This document shows, one piece after another, positions 30,957 through 40,667 of a stretch of DNA of 64,000 nucleotides. Position numbers and translations under genes: made by a program. The stretch covers positions 62,001 to 126,000 of the forward strand of contig CAWDDW010000001.1 of NCBI GenBank assembly GCA_963801185.1. The letters run 5' to 3'. Position 1 is the first letter of the stretch. Each line of letters opens with the position of its first letter. A model generated the notes under the pieces. It had not been told where the DNA came from and searched no databases. It was given only the letters and a program-made list of their open reading frames with translations. This stretch comes from Palsa-601 sp963801185. Its GTDB lineage: Bacteria > Actinomycetota > Acidimicrobiia > Acidimicrobiales > Bog-793.

Positions 30957-32027
30957 GTGCTTAGAAGAATTGCCACTCAAGTGTTGCCCCACTTCGGGTC
31001 GAGACGCATGACGAGGACTGCAAATTACCGCTCGGATGCAGGAGCATCGTATCGGGTCCGCCACTTGGACGAGAAGCTCGCCAAGATCGTGCAACGCGCG
31101 CTGGCACCGAGTGCCAAGTCTCGCCGACAGCGCGTCGGGCAGGCTCAAACGATAGGCGAAGCTCCCATGGGCGTGCAGCCCGACGTGGGGGGCCACGTCG
31201 CGTCATCTGCCCCACCTTTACGCAAACCGCGCCGGTAATCTTCCTCTTGGCGTGCTCTCCCAGTTCTGTAACTGCCGACCCTGAACACCGTCAGCTCCTT
31301 ACGAGGAGGTGGTGTTATCTCGTCTTTTCTCGGCGCAGTTCATGTGGCTGGGCGAATGATCAGGGTTATGATGCCGACGTCGAGGCACCTATCGGAAAGA
31401 TCATCAAGTGCGAGGCGACCCGGAGCACGACAACCCAGCCGCAACCCACGACCATGCGTCTGGGACACGCGCGGTAGTGGGGCCCGACCGATCAGGTGCC
31501 CGCGAGTGGAAGCGCTTACACACCACCTCAACGCGGTGCTTGGCAATGCGTCGACGGGCTCGCATACACGAACTATTAGAACCTCTTCCCTCGGTTCATG
31601 TCGTTCGCGTTGTACGCATGCGATTCCTCGCAGTCGAAGAGGAGTGTCTCTATCCCTTTATTTTCAACAGCGGTACTTTTCTCTCCGAAGTGCCATCGGT
31701 ACTCTTCTTGCTTGCCTCCTTCTTAGCTGATCTCTACCCGGACTCGACCGCCGCCAGGCGCGATCCTCGTCGCCGTCTGGGCTGCCTGCGATGGGCGAAG
31801 CACCGCGATGTGTCCGAGGGTACCCCGATGCACTCAATCGAGTGCTCGTTGATGCCTGCGAGGCAATCGGGCGTCTCTCGATCGATTCGCCCTCTCTCGG
31901 CCCATGTCCCATCTTCGACGCGACGATCATTCGGCTGTCGGCTGTGAGGCACGAACCGGGGGGGGCGTCGAGTCGAAGGAAGCGACGCGGCAGGATTGAG
32001 TTCGGCAACGTCGGGGGTTTGCTCGGA
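30957..32027. other. Long divergent intergenic region without a convincing gene
   Basis: About 1,070 bases separate the minus-strand Wzz-like gene from the plus-strand Wzx-like gene. Open frames here (such as 31408–31947) have no recognisable domain and Arg/Ser/Pro-rich shadow composition. The segment is somewhat less GC-rich than coding regions and should contain promoters for both divergent transcription units. I saw no RNA gene, repeat or clear promoter box. Confidence 0.5.
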
Positions 32028-33320
32028 ATGACCCCAGATGCCACTCGGCGGGCTGGCATCACAATGGCGGACCAATGTGTCGCATCGGCGTCCAACTTTG
32101 TGGTCGGCGTGTTTGTTGCCCGCATCGCTGGAGCTGCCGGGCTCGGCGCCTTCTCGCTCGCCTACGCCTGCTGGATCCTGATGACCAACGTGCACCGATC
32201 GCTCATCACCGATCCAATGGCAATCACCAATGACGCTCGGAAGCAGGAGAGGGAAACTACGCTCAGGCGGGGATTCGCGGCGGAGATAGTTCTTGGCCTT
32301 GCCGCGACCGTCGTGTTCGCGATTGCAGGCGCCTTCTTGTACTTCCTTGGGCAACGCACGTTCGGGGTTGCGATGCTGGCGATGGCGCCGTGGATCGCCT
32401 GCCTTGACCTGCAGGACTATTGGCGGTGGATCGGTTTCATGCAGGGAACGCCCACCAAGTCGCTTCTCAATGACACAGTCTTCGATTGTGCGCAGGCCAT
32501 AGCGTTCGCCGCGGTGTTCGTGACTGGCTCTCAGTCGGTGTTTGCGGTGGTTTCCGCATGGGGTTTTGCGGCGATGGTTGCCACGGTCTACGGCCTGCGA
32601 CAGTTTGGGGTCCGGCCGAGCCTCAAGGGCGGTCTGTCGCTGCTGAGAGAGCGGTGGCACATGAGCAAGTGGCTGGCGGGATCAGCCTTGACGGGTTGGG
32701 GCGGGTCGCAACTTTATCTCGTCGTCGTCGCAGCGATTCTGGGGCCGGCAGCTCTTGGCGGTCTGAAGGCAGCACAGAACCTTGTGAGCGGGCCAACCTC
32801 GGTCGTCATTCATGCAGGCGGAAGCTTCGGGCTCCCCGAGGCCGCGCGTGCTCTCGAAGACCGAGGATGGCCGGGTCTACGACGGGTCTCCTGGCTGATC
32901 TCAGGCGCAGGCCTCATGAGTATCGGCGTATTCGGGACCATCGTCCTCTTCGCTGGCAGAACCCTGCTCGGTGTGATCTACGGTCCGTCCTTCGCACAGT
33001 ACGAGCCCGCAGCGCAGCTGTTTGCAGCGGCGTTCGTGATCACCGGGTTCGGACTTGGGCCTATTCTCGTGTTGAAGGCGACGAAGCGGACCCGGGCACT
33101 GATGCACTGGAACGTTGCCACCCTGATTGTTACGTCCCCGTTGGTGGCGATTTTCGCGATCGCCTGGCAGGTTACCGGAGCGGCTGCCGGACTAGTCGTC
33201 AGCGGGCTCTTCTCCCTTGCCCTTCTGCTCTACTACCAGAGATCCGCCCGCAAGGTGGCGCAAGAGACACCAACCTACCCTGTCACGGGCGCTGACTCAG
33301 TCACAGAAATTCGGTCGTAG
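32028..33320 (+). CDS. Wzx-like polysaccharide flippase (MOP superfamily)
   Basis: A 430-residue polytopic membrane protein with about 12 hydrophobic segments (ASNFVVGVFVARIAGAAGLG, VLGLAATVVFAIAGAFLYF, AIAFAAVFVTGSQSVFAVV, LIVTSPLVAIFAIAWQVTG). The early pattern GVFVARIAGAAGLGAFSLAYA and the repeat-like second half are typical of oligosaccharide flippases that move undecaprenyl-linked repeat units outward. ATG 32028 puts ITMADQCVASASNF, the usual first helix entry, near the N-terminus. The in-frame extension to 31791 is poor in family features. Downstream is a glycosyltransferase. The substrate cannot be deduced. Confidence 0.85.
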   Translation: MTPDATRRAGITMADQCVASASNFVVGVFVARIAGAAGLGAFSLAYACWILMTNVHRSLITDPMAITNDARKQERETTLRRGFAAEIVLGLAATVVFAIAGAFLYFLGQRTFGVAMLAMAPWIACLDLQDYWRWIGFMQGTPTKSLLNDTVFDCAQAIAFAAVFVTGSQSVFAVVSAWGFAAMVATVYGLRQFGVRPSLKGGLSLLRERWHMSKWLAGSALTGWGGSQLYLVVVAAILGPAALGGLKAAQNLVSGPTSVVIHAGGSFGLPEAARALEDRGWPGLRRVSWLISGAGLMSIGVFGTIVLFAGRTLLGVIYGPSFAQYEPAAQLFAAAFVITGFGLGPILVLKATKRTRALMHWNVATLIVTSPLVAIFAIAWQVTGAAAGLVVSGLFSLALLLYYQRSARKVAQETPTYPVTGADSVTEIRS

Positions 33321-33589
33321 CGCAACCCGCTCGTCACCATGGAGACGAGGAGACCCGTTCGTCCTCTTGCTTGAACGACCCACGGAACAGGGCAGGTTCA
33401 TGTAGGGCGCCACTCCTGGAGCTACCGGCGTTCGGACAACCGACGCGGCTGAAGGTGGAACAGAGTGTGAACCGCCCCGATCCGTCTGGACACCCGGACC
33501 GTCATGCCCCGAGTATGCTCCGCTGTGCCCCTTGTTCACGGTGGGCGTCCTCTGGCGCGTGATCCCGCACCCGAAGTCTGGGAGAACCT

Positions 33590-34780
33590 GTGAGCTCATC
33601 TGACAACATCGCTATCCTCCTTTGTCGGAACTGCGAGCCTGGAGCCGGCTCGGAAGGTGGCGTCGGTTGGCTGTGGGCGAAGGCAGCTACCGAGGTGGCG
33701 AGTGTGATTCTGGTGACCCACGCAAATCAGAGGAGCAAGCTAGACCCGGCTATCGCTGAACTCGGATTGAACATCACTGTGGAATACGTGGAAGACACGC
33801 GAGTCGCTCGCGCATTAGGGCGGGGCAATCACCTCGGTGCAATTGCTTATATTATTTGGCAGGCGCGATCTGGTGCCGTAGTACGGCGTTATGAGCGGTC
33901 ACACAAGGTGGGAGTGGTTCACCACCTGACTTGGGCCTCGGACTCGCTACCCTCGGCGCTGTTGGCCTCGAGGGCTCCAATCAGAGTCTGGGGACCGGTC
34001 GGCGGCTCAACGAGGACGCCCTTCAGCCTCTACCGCTACCTCAGCCTGCGGGGAAAGGTTAGCGAAGTGTCTCGTGACGTCGTCAACGGAACGATGCGCC
34101 TTGTCTGGGGCACGCTACTTGACCGCCACGCGACGCTCGTTGTCGCTCTCAATCATGATGTCGTCGCCCGCTGGAAGGGTGGCCCGACGCCTGTCGTAGT
34201 GGCATCTAACACTGCGTTGGAATCCTCCGAACTCGCCTCCGAAAGCGCAGGCGTGCCAGCATTTGCTCCAGATCGCCGCCGCACGGCGCTATTCGTCGGC
34301 CGGTTGATCCCGTGGAAGGGACTCCTTCTAGCGCTGGAAAGCCTGCGATACGCGCCAGACTGGCACCTCGTGGTCTTCGGCGATGGCTACGAGAGAGCAA
34401 CGGCGACGGCGAGAGCGCATCGAATGGGTGTCTTGGACCGGGTCGACTTTCGGGGCCAAGTCGAGCGTTGCGAGGTCATGTCCGCCTTTCGTGATGCGGA
34501 CGCGCTCCTGTTCCCTAGCTTCCACGATTCCTCGCCGTGGACGGTCGGCGAAGCTTCCGCGCTCGGGTGTCCGGTCATCTGTTTGGACATGGGAGGACCA
34601 CCCCTTCAGGCGGGGCCTAACGGCTACGTGGTGCCCGCCAAGCCAGGGGCGACGCTCGCCCGGCGGATTGGCCAGCGCCTTCAGAGCCTTGACGGCCGCG
34701 GCCAGCCACACGACTCGCTGACCGCCGAGCGGTTGCCTGACCTTCTCCAGTCTTGGTACAGCGGGTTGCACGGTGACTAA
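33590..34780 (+). CDS. GT4-type glycosyltransferase
   Basis: A 396-residue GT-B protein. The N-half has ILLCRNCEPGAGSEGGVGW, a Gly-rich acceptor loop typical of GT4 enzymes, then VGVVHHLTWASDSLPSALL and RVWGPVGGS. The C-half has RRTALFVGRLIPWKGLLLALESL, the donor-binding sheet; LVVFGDGYERATA; and FHDSSPWTVGEASALGCPVICLDMGG, the E-x7-E-like segment. The start is GTG 33590 with GGGAG upstream. It follows the flippase gene by 269 bases on the same strand. Donor and acceptor are unknown; a role in building the repeat unit is inferred from position. Confidence 0.9.
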   Translation: MSSSDNIAILLCRNCEPGAGSEGGVGWLWAKAATEVASVILVTHANQRSKLDPAIAELGLNITVEYVEDTRVARALGRGNHLGAIAYIIWQARSGAVVRRYERSHKVGVVHHLTWASDSLPSALLASRAPIRVWGPVGGSTRTPFSLYRYLSLRGKVSEVSRDVVNGTMRLVWGTLLDRHATLVVALNHDVVARWKGGPTPVVVASNTALESSELASESAGVPAFAPDRRRTALFVGRLIPWKGLLLALESLRYAPDWHLVVFGDGYERATATARAHRMGVLDRVDFRGQVERCEVMSAFRDADALLFPSFHDSSPWTVGEASALGCPVICLDMGGPPLQAGPNGYVVPAKPGATLARRIGQRLQSLDGRGQPHDSLTAERLPDLLQSWYSGLHGD

Positions 34781-35218
34781 GAGATGTCACCTTTGCATGG
34801 CAAGGTCAGGCCCTACGCATCAGCACTAGCGACGAGGCACGGTCGCAGGAGCATGCGGAGGTGACCCCCTAGAGCGAGATTCCGACTCTGAGGCCGTGCG
34901 CTATCGTCGTCCACCGCGACGGGTGCTCGTCGCCCTACTCAGCGACCACCGTACGGGCAGCCTGCTCTCACACAAGGGCGGGAGCGGCGAGGGATCCGGG
35001 GCCGATTCAATCGTTATATTGTTGAGCCAATGCAGTATTCGCTGTCTTTGCCTGGTGCCCATGCCATGAATTGGATCACGGCGATCTCGAGCGACCCACA
35101 CCGACCTTGCAAGGAATCGTCAAACACGGCGATGCTGCCGACGACGCGACGAACGGCAGCGTCGATCTCCGGTTGACGCTGCCGGCGGCCGAGACCTTGA
35201 CCCAAGAAGAGGCGGAGC
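34781..35218. other. Intergenic region, no gene seen
   Basis: These 438 bases lie between a glycosyltransferase and the second Wzz-like gene. Short frames on either strand lack domains. The last 20 bases carry a purine-rich AAGAGGCGGAGC ribosome-binding site before GTG 35219. Some of the interval is less GC-rich (for example TCGTTATATTGTTGAG near 35010), and a promoter here is likely but not assignable. Confidence 0.4.
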
Positions 35219-36841
35219 GTGCAAGAGCAAGTTGTAAGCCTAAAAAACGTTATTCGAATAATCCGCCGGCGGCCACGGATTCTCGTGGCTCTCTCGCTTG
35301 TTGGTTGCATGGTCGGTCTGGGGTACGTGCTGCTCGTGCCCGCGATGTCGTCTGCTACCTCGCTAGTTCTTCTGTCGCCGTCCGGCACAACAATCACGGG
35401 TCAACCCACCCAAGACGTGAACACCGACGTCGAGGTTGTCCTCAGCGAGGCCGTGCTTGGCCCCGCCGCGCGGGCCGCAGGCATCACACAGAGCTACGCC
35501 GAGCTGCAACACCAGATCTCCGCGGTAGCTGTAACACCTGACCTACTCCAGATTACGGCGCTGGCGAAGACACCTCACCAGGCGGAAGCAGTCGCCAACC
35601 ATGTGGCCGAGAGCTTTGTCCAATATTCAGCTGGCTCCGCCGTGCTGGCTAACGACGTGGTCTTGGGGCTGGAGAGGGAAGCCTCTGATCTCCAGCACGA
35701 GGTCAACGCCACCGAGGCTGAGATCAAGACAACCACGGCTCGTTTACAGAAGGAAGGGCCGACGTCGTCACAGGGGCAAAGTGATACCAAGCTGCTCAGT
35801 GACCTGAGCGGAGCAGCTCAGAGCTACCAGCTGCAGCTGGACGTCGTCCAGAACGAGATTGCGCAGGACAAGCTGGACAGCGGGAGCGTAGGCGCGACCT
35901 CCCAGGTGCTCGAAGCCGCCAACATCGCGACTAGTCCATCGCGCCTTCGGATGCCCGAGTACATCGCCCTCGGCATCCTCGGCGGCCTGCTAGTTGGCGC
36001 CTTCCTCTCATACGCAACCGGACGCCGTGATCGACGGCTTCGTAGCCGTGAAGGCATCGCTGCAGCCACGGGGGCCTACGTGTTGCAGTCACTACCGTCT
36101 GTACGCCGAAGGAAGGCAGATGACTGGCTCGCGATGTTCGAGGAGTGGGTGCCCAGTGTCTCCGAAAGGGCTCGGCTCCGCCGATTGCTTGGGGCACTTG
36201 GCTTCTCGTTGACTGACGCGCCATTCCAGCACGCCTTGCCCTCCGCGTCGGGCAGCGAACCATCTCAGGAACTCTTGTCGTGGTCAATTGGCGGGTCGGA
36301 CATCGATATCATAGTGGTCGCGCTAGCAGGCGATCGGGCCTCTCTCGGCGTTGCCCCGGAGATCGCCATCTTCGTTGCACTTCAGGGTGTTCCCGTTGAA
36401 TTCGTGGTCGCGAGCGAAGACGATTCGGTAGAGGCGATGAGGTTGGCGTGCGCGGCGCGTGTTCGCAAGCAAGAAGGGCCACGGGAGAGGTTGATCACTC
36501 GCGACGCTCCGGCCGATTCCGATCTCGGCAGGCGGACGATCGTGACGCTCGTGGTGATTGATCCGTTGAAGGTCGACCGCGCGGATTGGAACAACAGCGG
36601 GCCAAACCACGGGACCAGGGCGAATGAGACCGTGTTGGCTGTGTCGGCTGGCTACGCTCTGCCGGATGAGCTTGCTGGTGTAGCCGAGGTTCTCCTGGGT
36701 TATCACTATCCAATCAGCGGCATCGTGGTCGTGGATCCCGACCCAGCCGACGAGACCACAGGCGGAGCGCCTGAGAGCAGGGCCCGTCATGCTCGAGGCA
36801 TGGGTATTCCGGAGGAATCGCCCGATAGGCTGCTCGACTGA
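35219..36841 (+). CDS. Wzz-like chain-length protein with degenerate kinase domain (second copy)
   Basis: A 540-residue protein with the same plan as the gene at 29.3–31.0 kb but only distantly similar. Lead VSLKNVIRIIRRRPRILV, membrane helix (ALSLVGCMVGLGYVLLVPA), an extracytoplasmic coiled-coil part (LEREASDLQHEVNATEAEIK), second membrane helix (YIALGILGGLLVGAFLSYA), then a cytosolic domain. That domain keeps the alternating beta-alpha pattern (IDIIVVALAGDRASLGVAPE, AVSAGYALPDELAGVAEVLL, GIVVVDPDP), but no GKS/GKT Walker A or Tyr-rich tail is seen. GTG 35219 is supported by a purine-rich Shine–Dalgarno. It is probably a polysaccharide co-polymerase. Two such genes may serve two glycans or act as a pair. 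Confidence 0.78.
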   Translation: MQEQVVSLKNVIRIIRRRPRILVALSLVGCMVGLGYVLLVPAMSSATSLVLLSPSGTTITGQPTQDVNTDVEVVLSEAVLGPAARAAGITQSYAELQHQISAVAVTPDLLQITALAKTPHQAEAVANHVAESFVQYSAGSAVLANDVVLGLEREASDLQHEVNATEAEIKTTTARLQKEGPTSSQGQSDTKLLSDLSGAAQSYQLQLDVVQNEIAQDKLDSGSVGATSQVLEAANIATSPSRLRMPEYIALGILGGLLVGAFLSYATGRRDRRLRSREGIAAATGAYVLQSLPSVRRRKADDWLAMFEEWVPSVSERARLRRLLGALGFSLTDAPFQHALPSASGSEPSQELLSWSIGGSDIDIIVVALAGDRASLGVAPEIAIFVALQGVPVEFVVASEDDSVEAMRLACAARVRKQEGPRERLITRDAPADSDLGRRTIVTLVVIDPLKVDRADWNNSGPNHGTRANETVLAVSAGYALPDELAGVAEVLLGYHYPISGIVVVDPDPADETTGGAPESRARHARGMGIPEESPDRLLD

Positions 36842-37033
36842 GTCGACCGATATCACGGAGCCGCAACGCGTGTCACTGCTTTCGACCGGCGTCTTACACT
36901 CGCTTACGTTATGGTCGCCGCTTCAACGCGGATAGCGCTCAAACATCCGCGCGTCGTCTACGTAAAGCCAGTGCTCGCGGTGCAGGAATGCCAGTAGCGC
37001 TTGCTCGTGCCAGCCCGATACCATTGCGGGCTG

Positions 37034-37891
37034 ATGGCAGATCAGCCGCCCTCTCGGCCCCTCGAGACCACTGTGGCCGGTCTCGAATCGCGTGCTCGGA
37101 CCGTTCTACCAACGAGTGACTCGTTCGTGGTGGGTGCGTCGTTGCCGCGAGACGACTCCTCGTTCAAGGAGCGCTATCGACGAATCAACGACTCACGAGG
37201 CGGCGGGTTCCTCTACTCGAGAGTTGTCAGCGAACGCGGCGGAATGATCATCGCCGCGATCAGTGAACCGTTGGGTGTGCACCCCACGGTGCTGACCTTC
37301 GCGAATCTAGTCTTCGGCGTGACAGGCAGTCTGGTGGTGACGCTGGGGGCCGGCGCACGTGCCATCTCCGTCACTGGATTTGTCGGACTCGTCCTTTGGC
37401 AGCTTGCCTACTGCTTCGACTGCGCGGACGGCCAGCTCGCGCGGGCGACCGGCAAGACAACGCCAGGTGGTGCCGTCTTGGACCCACTCATCGACGAAGT
37501 GGTTCAAACGTCTGTACTCGTTGCCTTGATCAGCGTCATTGTTCATTTCAGTCATCCACCAATATGGGTAGTGGTCGTTATCGTAGCGGCATGGTGGATC
37601 AACTTCTTCATCTTCCTTCTCAAGACGAACGACGAAAGTGCGGTACCTTCCCTGCTTCCATCACTCTCCTTTGCCATCCAAAGCGTCAAGCTAATCCGCG
37701 ATTATGGCTTCCTAGCTCTGGTACTCGGTGCATGGGTGACGTTTGTTCCGAAAACGCTTATCTACCCGGTTGTGGCTATCACGGCCATTAACGTGCTACT
37801 GTCAGGTGGAACCATGGTGAAGGCAGCTCAAATGAGCTTTCGAGCGACGGCCAATTATCCCCGCAGCAGTGCCAAAGAACGGGTGCCGTGA
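37034..37891 (+). CDS. CDP-alcohol phosphatidyltransferase family membrane protein
   Basis: A 285-residue integral membrane enzyme that would transfer a phospho-group from a CDP-linked alcohol to an acceptor alcohol or lipid. The full catalytic signature D-x2-D-G-x2-A-R-x8-G-x3-D-x3-D is present: DCADGQLAR then GAVLDPLIDE, about residues 134–158. Around it are several membrane helices (VLTFANLVFGVTGSLVVTL, ISVTGFVGLVLWQLAYC, IWVVVVIVAAWWINFFIFLL). ATG 37034 is preferred over an in-frame TTG at 37001. The next gene downstream is a remnant of a nucleotidyltransferase, the type of enzyme that makes CDP-alcohols. The pair therefore looks like a broken CDP-alcohol pathway, and this enzyme may have lost its dedicated substrate supply. 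Confidence 0.88.
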   Translation: MADQPPSRPLETTVAGLESRARTVLPTSDSFVVGASLPRDDSSFKERYRRINDSRGGGFLYSRVVSERGGMIIAAISEPLGVHPTVLTFANLVFGVTGSLVVTLGAGARAISVTGFVGLVLWQLAYCFDCADGQLARATGKTTPGGAVLDPLIDEVVQTSVLVALISVIVHFSHPPIWVVVVIVAAWWINFFIFLLKTNDESAVPSLLPSLSFAIQSVKLIRDYGFLALVLGAWVTFVPKTLIYPVVAITAINVLLSGGTMVKAAQMSFRATANYPRSSAKERVP

Positions 37892-38131
37892 ATCACCCTG
37901 TCCTCGGCGTCGCCGTCCGCCCACATCGTCGGTCTTTCGCGACGGGGGAGGGAGATCGAGCTAGGGCTGAAATCGATGATCTTGATGGCCACGCCTACGG
38001 AAGGCTACGTAAATGGTGATTCAACCTACGATGACTAACTTCAAAGTCGATGTGACGATTCTGAGTTCGCAGAAGGGCTTAGGTCTTCCACCGAGACTAT
38101 CGTTGGTGTTGGCGAATCCCCCCATGCAGTC

Positions 38132-38527
38132 TTGAATAACGCGGAGCGCGATCCCGTGATGCTGGCGGACTCTTCCCGTTGTGAAGAAGGTGACTATCTG
38201 TTTAAGTTCGAGGACGAGAAGTTGCTAATGTATGGTAAGGATCTTCGCGGAGCTGATATATCGGGGGAGTACGTCGGGATAGCGATGATTAGGCGAGAGT
38301 TTCAAAATATCTTTCTTGGTAAACTCCAGTCGCTTATTGATGCGCAGCAGCATTCGCTATGGTGGGAGGATGTTCTCTACTCGCTGATAGCCGAAGAACG
38401 AGACGTGTATGTGAAGGATATAACAGGTTTATTTTGGTCGGAAATAGACTTTATCGAAGACTACAGGAGGATTACTGAATACAGGCATGAGAGCGGTGCC
38501 TCACGAGCTTCACGTGTCGGTCCGTAG
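38132..38527 (+). pseudogene. C-terminal remnant of a sugar/alcohol-phosphate nucleotidyltransferase (low GC)
   Basis: About 130 residues remain. Readable motifs match the C-terminal half of nucleotidyltransferases such as phosphocholine or inositol-phosphate cytidylyltransferases: a GKDL…GEYVGIAMI stretch, followed by FWSEIDFIEDYRRITEY (the conserved W-x-E-I-D-x-x-x-D). The N-terminal half with the GxGxRLxP-type nucleotide site was not found in 37892–38131, so the gene is truncated. Base composition is clearly more AT-rich than the neighbours (for example ACAGGTTTATTTTGG near 38425), a sign of transfer from another source. The TTG at 38132 is only the first possible start; the frame is open for some distance upstream without homology. 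Confidence 0.65.
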
Positions 38528-38702
38528 CGATGCCAAGATGTTCCAAGGCCGCGCATGGCCGACGGTAGCGCTGGAGTGGCCGGGATCGTGGTCGATAGAT
38601 AGAGACGTGCCTAGACTGAATGAGCGCGTCCGGGTGGACCGGTGCGTGGGACCAGACGAGCGGTGAGGGAGTTTTCGCCGACTGACGGGTGAGGGAGTGC
38701 GG

Positions 38703-39734
38703 GTGAGTGAACTAGAGACGGCCTCGAGTAATGGACGAGGTGATCTCCGGCGCTTCCTTAGGGAGACGGCGGGGCACGTGAGTATGAGTTTAAATGTGGG
38801 GAGACGGTGGTCAAGGGCTGAGCGGCAACCTGAGACACCGGTATCGCTCGACAAGCTTTCCCTGAATGCGATCATACCGACCTGGTGCGAGGAGGACATT
38901 ATCGCTTCAACTGTCGCGAACGCTTTCACGCAGGGTTGCCAACGCGTCTTCATCGTTGATAATGACAGTCCTGACGGCACAACTGCGGAAGCGAGGAAGG
39001 CCGGGGCCGAGATCGCGTGCGTCTACCATACGGAGTACTGGCTGGAGTCTCGGAAGAGGGCCGAGATTGTTGAGGTAATGCAGGCTGCGTGGAGAGACAG
39101 CGGGGCAGACCACGTTTGGTGGATGCTGTGCGACGCTGACGAGTTTCCGCACGGTCCCCAAGGACTCACCATCGCCGAGTACCTCTCAACTCTCGATCGC
39201 CGCTTTCGAGTAGTCGGCGCTCGCGTCTTCAATCACTTCCCGTCGGGTGAACCCGCGAACGTCCCCGGGCGCCATCCTCTGGAGTTTCAACCGCTGTGTC
39301 AGGAGGTGAGAGTGGCCTGGTGTTCGCTGCGCCATTGGAAGCATCCACTCATCCGTTGGGACGCTGACGGCATTCCAATCTGGCCAAAGTTCGGGTTTCA
39401 CAGCGTCGAGGCGAACGCTCGCGTGATCGAACCGGTTGAGGGCATCTATCTTCACCACTTTCAGTACCGCGAGCGAGATGCCACCGTGGAGCGACTTCGG
39501 AACCTGTGCGGAGCGCGGGGTGAGGAGCCTGCTCGCTCTTCGGTAATCGACTCATGGGGTCGGGTGGGCTCGGATGCGCAGGCGCGATACGCAAACCTCG
39601 AGGATCTCTACGCAGGTCGGTGGACTCAGGTCGAGCGGCCGACGGTCTGGGGGCGGAAACGGGGTGTCCAACCAAGGCCTTGGAAGGACCAAGTGCCGGC
39701 GATCGATGTCGCCGTGGCGAAGTGGTACATCTAG
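38703..39734 (+). CDS. GT2-like glycosyltransferase
   Basis: 343 residues with a GT-A core near the N-terminus: LSLNAIIPTWCEEDIIASTV, FIVDNDSPDGTTAEARKAG and the D-x-D-like WWMLCDADEFPHG (about residues 140–152), the last binding the metal–nucleotide. The rest (RVFNHFPSGEPANVPGRHP, GIYLHHFQYRERDATVERL) is typical of the glycosyltransferase 2-like group found in exopolysaccharide loci. GTG 38703 is placed 6 bases after GAGGGA; GTG 38697 is a second option with no spacing to that site. The gene lies just after the low-GC nucleotidyltransferase remnant, but its own composition is closer to the local average. The transferred sugar is unknown. Confidence 0.85.
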   Translation: MSELETASSNGRGDLRRFLRETAGHVSMSLNVGRRWSRAERQPETPVSLDKLSLNAIIPTWCEEDIIASTVANAFTQGCQRVFIVDNDSPDGTTAEARKAGAEIACVYHTEYWLESRKRAEIVEVMQAAWRDSGADHVWWMLCDADEFPHGPQGLTIAEYLSTLDRRFRVVGARVFNHFPSGEPANVPGRHPLEFQPLCQEVRVAWCSLRHWKHPLIRWDADGIPIWPKFGFHSVEANARVIEPVEGIYLHHFQYRERDATVERLRNLCGARGEEPARSSVIDSWGRVGSDAQARYANLEDLYAGRWTQVERPTVWGRKRGVQPRPWKDQVPAIDVAVAKWYI

Positions 39735-40055
39735 GTGTAGGGCGAGTCCCGCATGTGCCTGTTCTCAGCGATCGCTGGTCTTCTCCAGGATGGGATCGGA
39801 ACTTTCGGCACAGCGGCGACCTCTGACGATGCGCTTCGCGTGACCCAGATACCTCTCTCCGATTCAAGCAGGCGATCCTCGATCTCTCGTTGTTTGCGTC
39901 GATAGGGCTTGTTGGGTCCGGTGGATAGCGCCCGTGCAGAGAAGTAGGATGACTACTGATGCGAGGGAGCGGAGTGGTCCTGGGCGGCGATTCCGTGGCG
40001 GCCCCCGATGCGAAGTCGACAGTTCGGCTACCACTTACAACCGGCTCCTTGATTC
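39735..40055. other. Intergenic region before the heptose operon
   Basis: These 321 bases lie between the GT2-like gene and gmhB. No open frame with domain features is seen on either strand. As the first gap before a tightly packed six-gene run, it probably holds the heptose operon promoter, but I cannot point to boxes. Confidence 0.4.
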
Positions 40056-40667
40056 ATGAGAGTTCTCTTGAGTAGCTCACCAGCACGCCGGGACGGATTG
40101 ACGCTCACACGGCGAAGTGGCTTCTCGCGCCCCGGAATTCTCCTCGATCGGGACGGCACGATCATCGTCGACCATGGATACGTCGGCTCGGTCGAACGCG
40201 TGGAGTTCATCCAGGGGGCACCGGAAGCGATCGCTGAGTTCAATCGGGCCAAGATCCCAGTCGCTGTAGTGACGAATCAGGCCGGTGTCGCCCGAGGGTT
40301 GTACGGCCTCGACGACGTCGAGCTGGTGCACGACCACATCGCCGACCACCTGGCTCAGCACGGGGCGCACGTCGACCTGTTCCTCTACTGTCCGTACCAT
40401 CCCGACGGGATCGTGGAGGCCTTTGCTCGCTCGAGCGAGGATCGTAAACCTAGGCCGGGCATGGCCAAGGCTGCGGCTGAGGCGCTCAACCTGGATCTCA
40501 GCTCGTCCTGGGTCGTCGGTGATCGACCGGAGGATATAGGGCTCGCGGCCGCCGTGGGAGCGTCAGCGATCTATATAGGACATGGCGTCGAAACGCGTGC
40601 TGGTGTCTGGTCGTTTCCGAGCCTTGCCGCTGCGGCTTCGTTCATCCTGGAGCGAATCTCGCTATGA
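40056..40667 (+). CDS. gmhB: D-glycero-D-manno-heptose 1,7-bisphosphate 7-phosphatase (HAD)
   Basis: A HAD phosphatase that removes the 7-phosphate of heptose 1,7-bisphosphate, a cytosolic step of ADP- or GDP-heptose synthesis. Motif I LLDRDGTIIVDHGYV (about residues 30–44; D-x-D with Asp nucleophile), motif II VVTNQAGVARG, the GmhB-type zinc loop region (FLYCPYHPDG; a shortened Cys/His set), motif III KPRPGMAKAAAEALN and motif IV VVGDRPEDIGLAAAVGA. Length 203, normal for the family apart from a 25-residue N-terminal extension; the ATG at 40056 may therefore be slightly too far upstream. It overlaps gmhA by 4 bases (ATGA). The neighbours hddA and hddC support the GDP-heptose branch. Confidence 0.9.
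   Translation: MRVLLSSSPARRDGLTLTRRSGFSRPGILLDRDGTIIVDHGYVGSVERVEFIQGAPEAIAEFNRAKIPVAVVTNQAGVARGLYGLDDVELVHDHIADHLAQHGAHVDLFLYCPYHPDGIVEAFARSSEDRKPRPGMAKAAAEALNLDLSSSWVVGDRPEDIGLAAAVGASAIYIGHGVETRAGVWSFPSLAAAASFILERISL

Noticed and set aside
31408..31947. Possible gene in the long intergenic region
   Set aside because: Composition is Arg/Ser-rich and irregular, with no motif and no ribosome-binding site; it is more likely non-coding.
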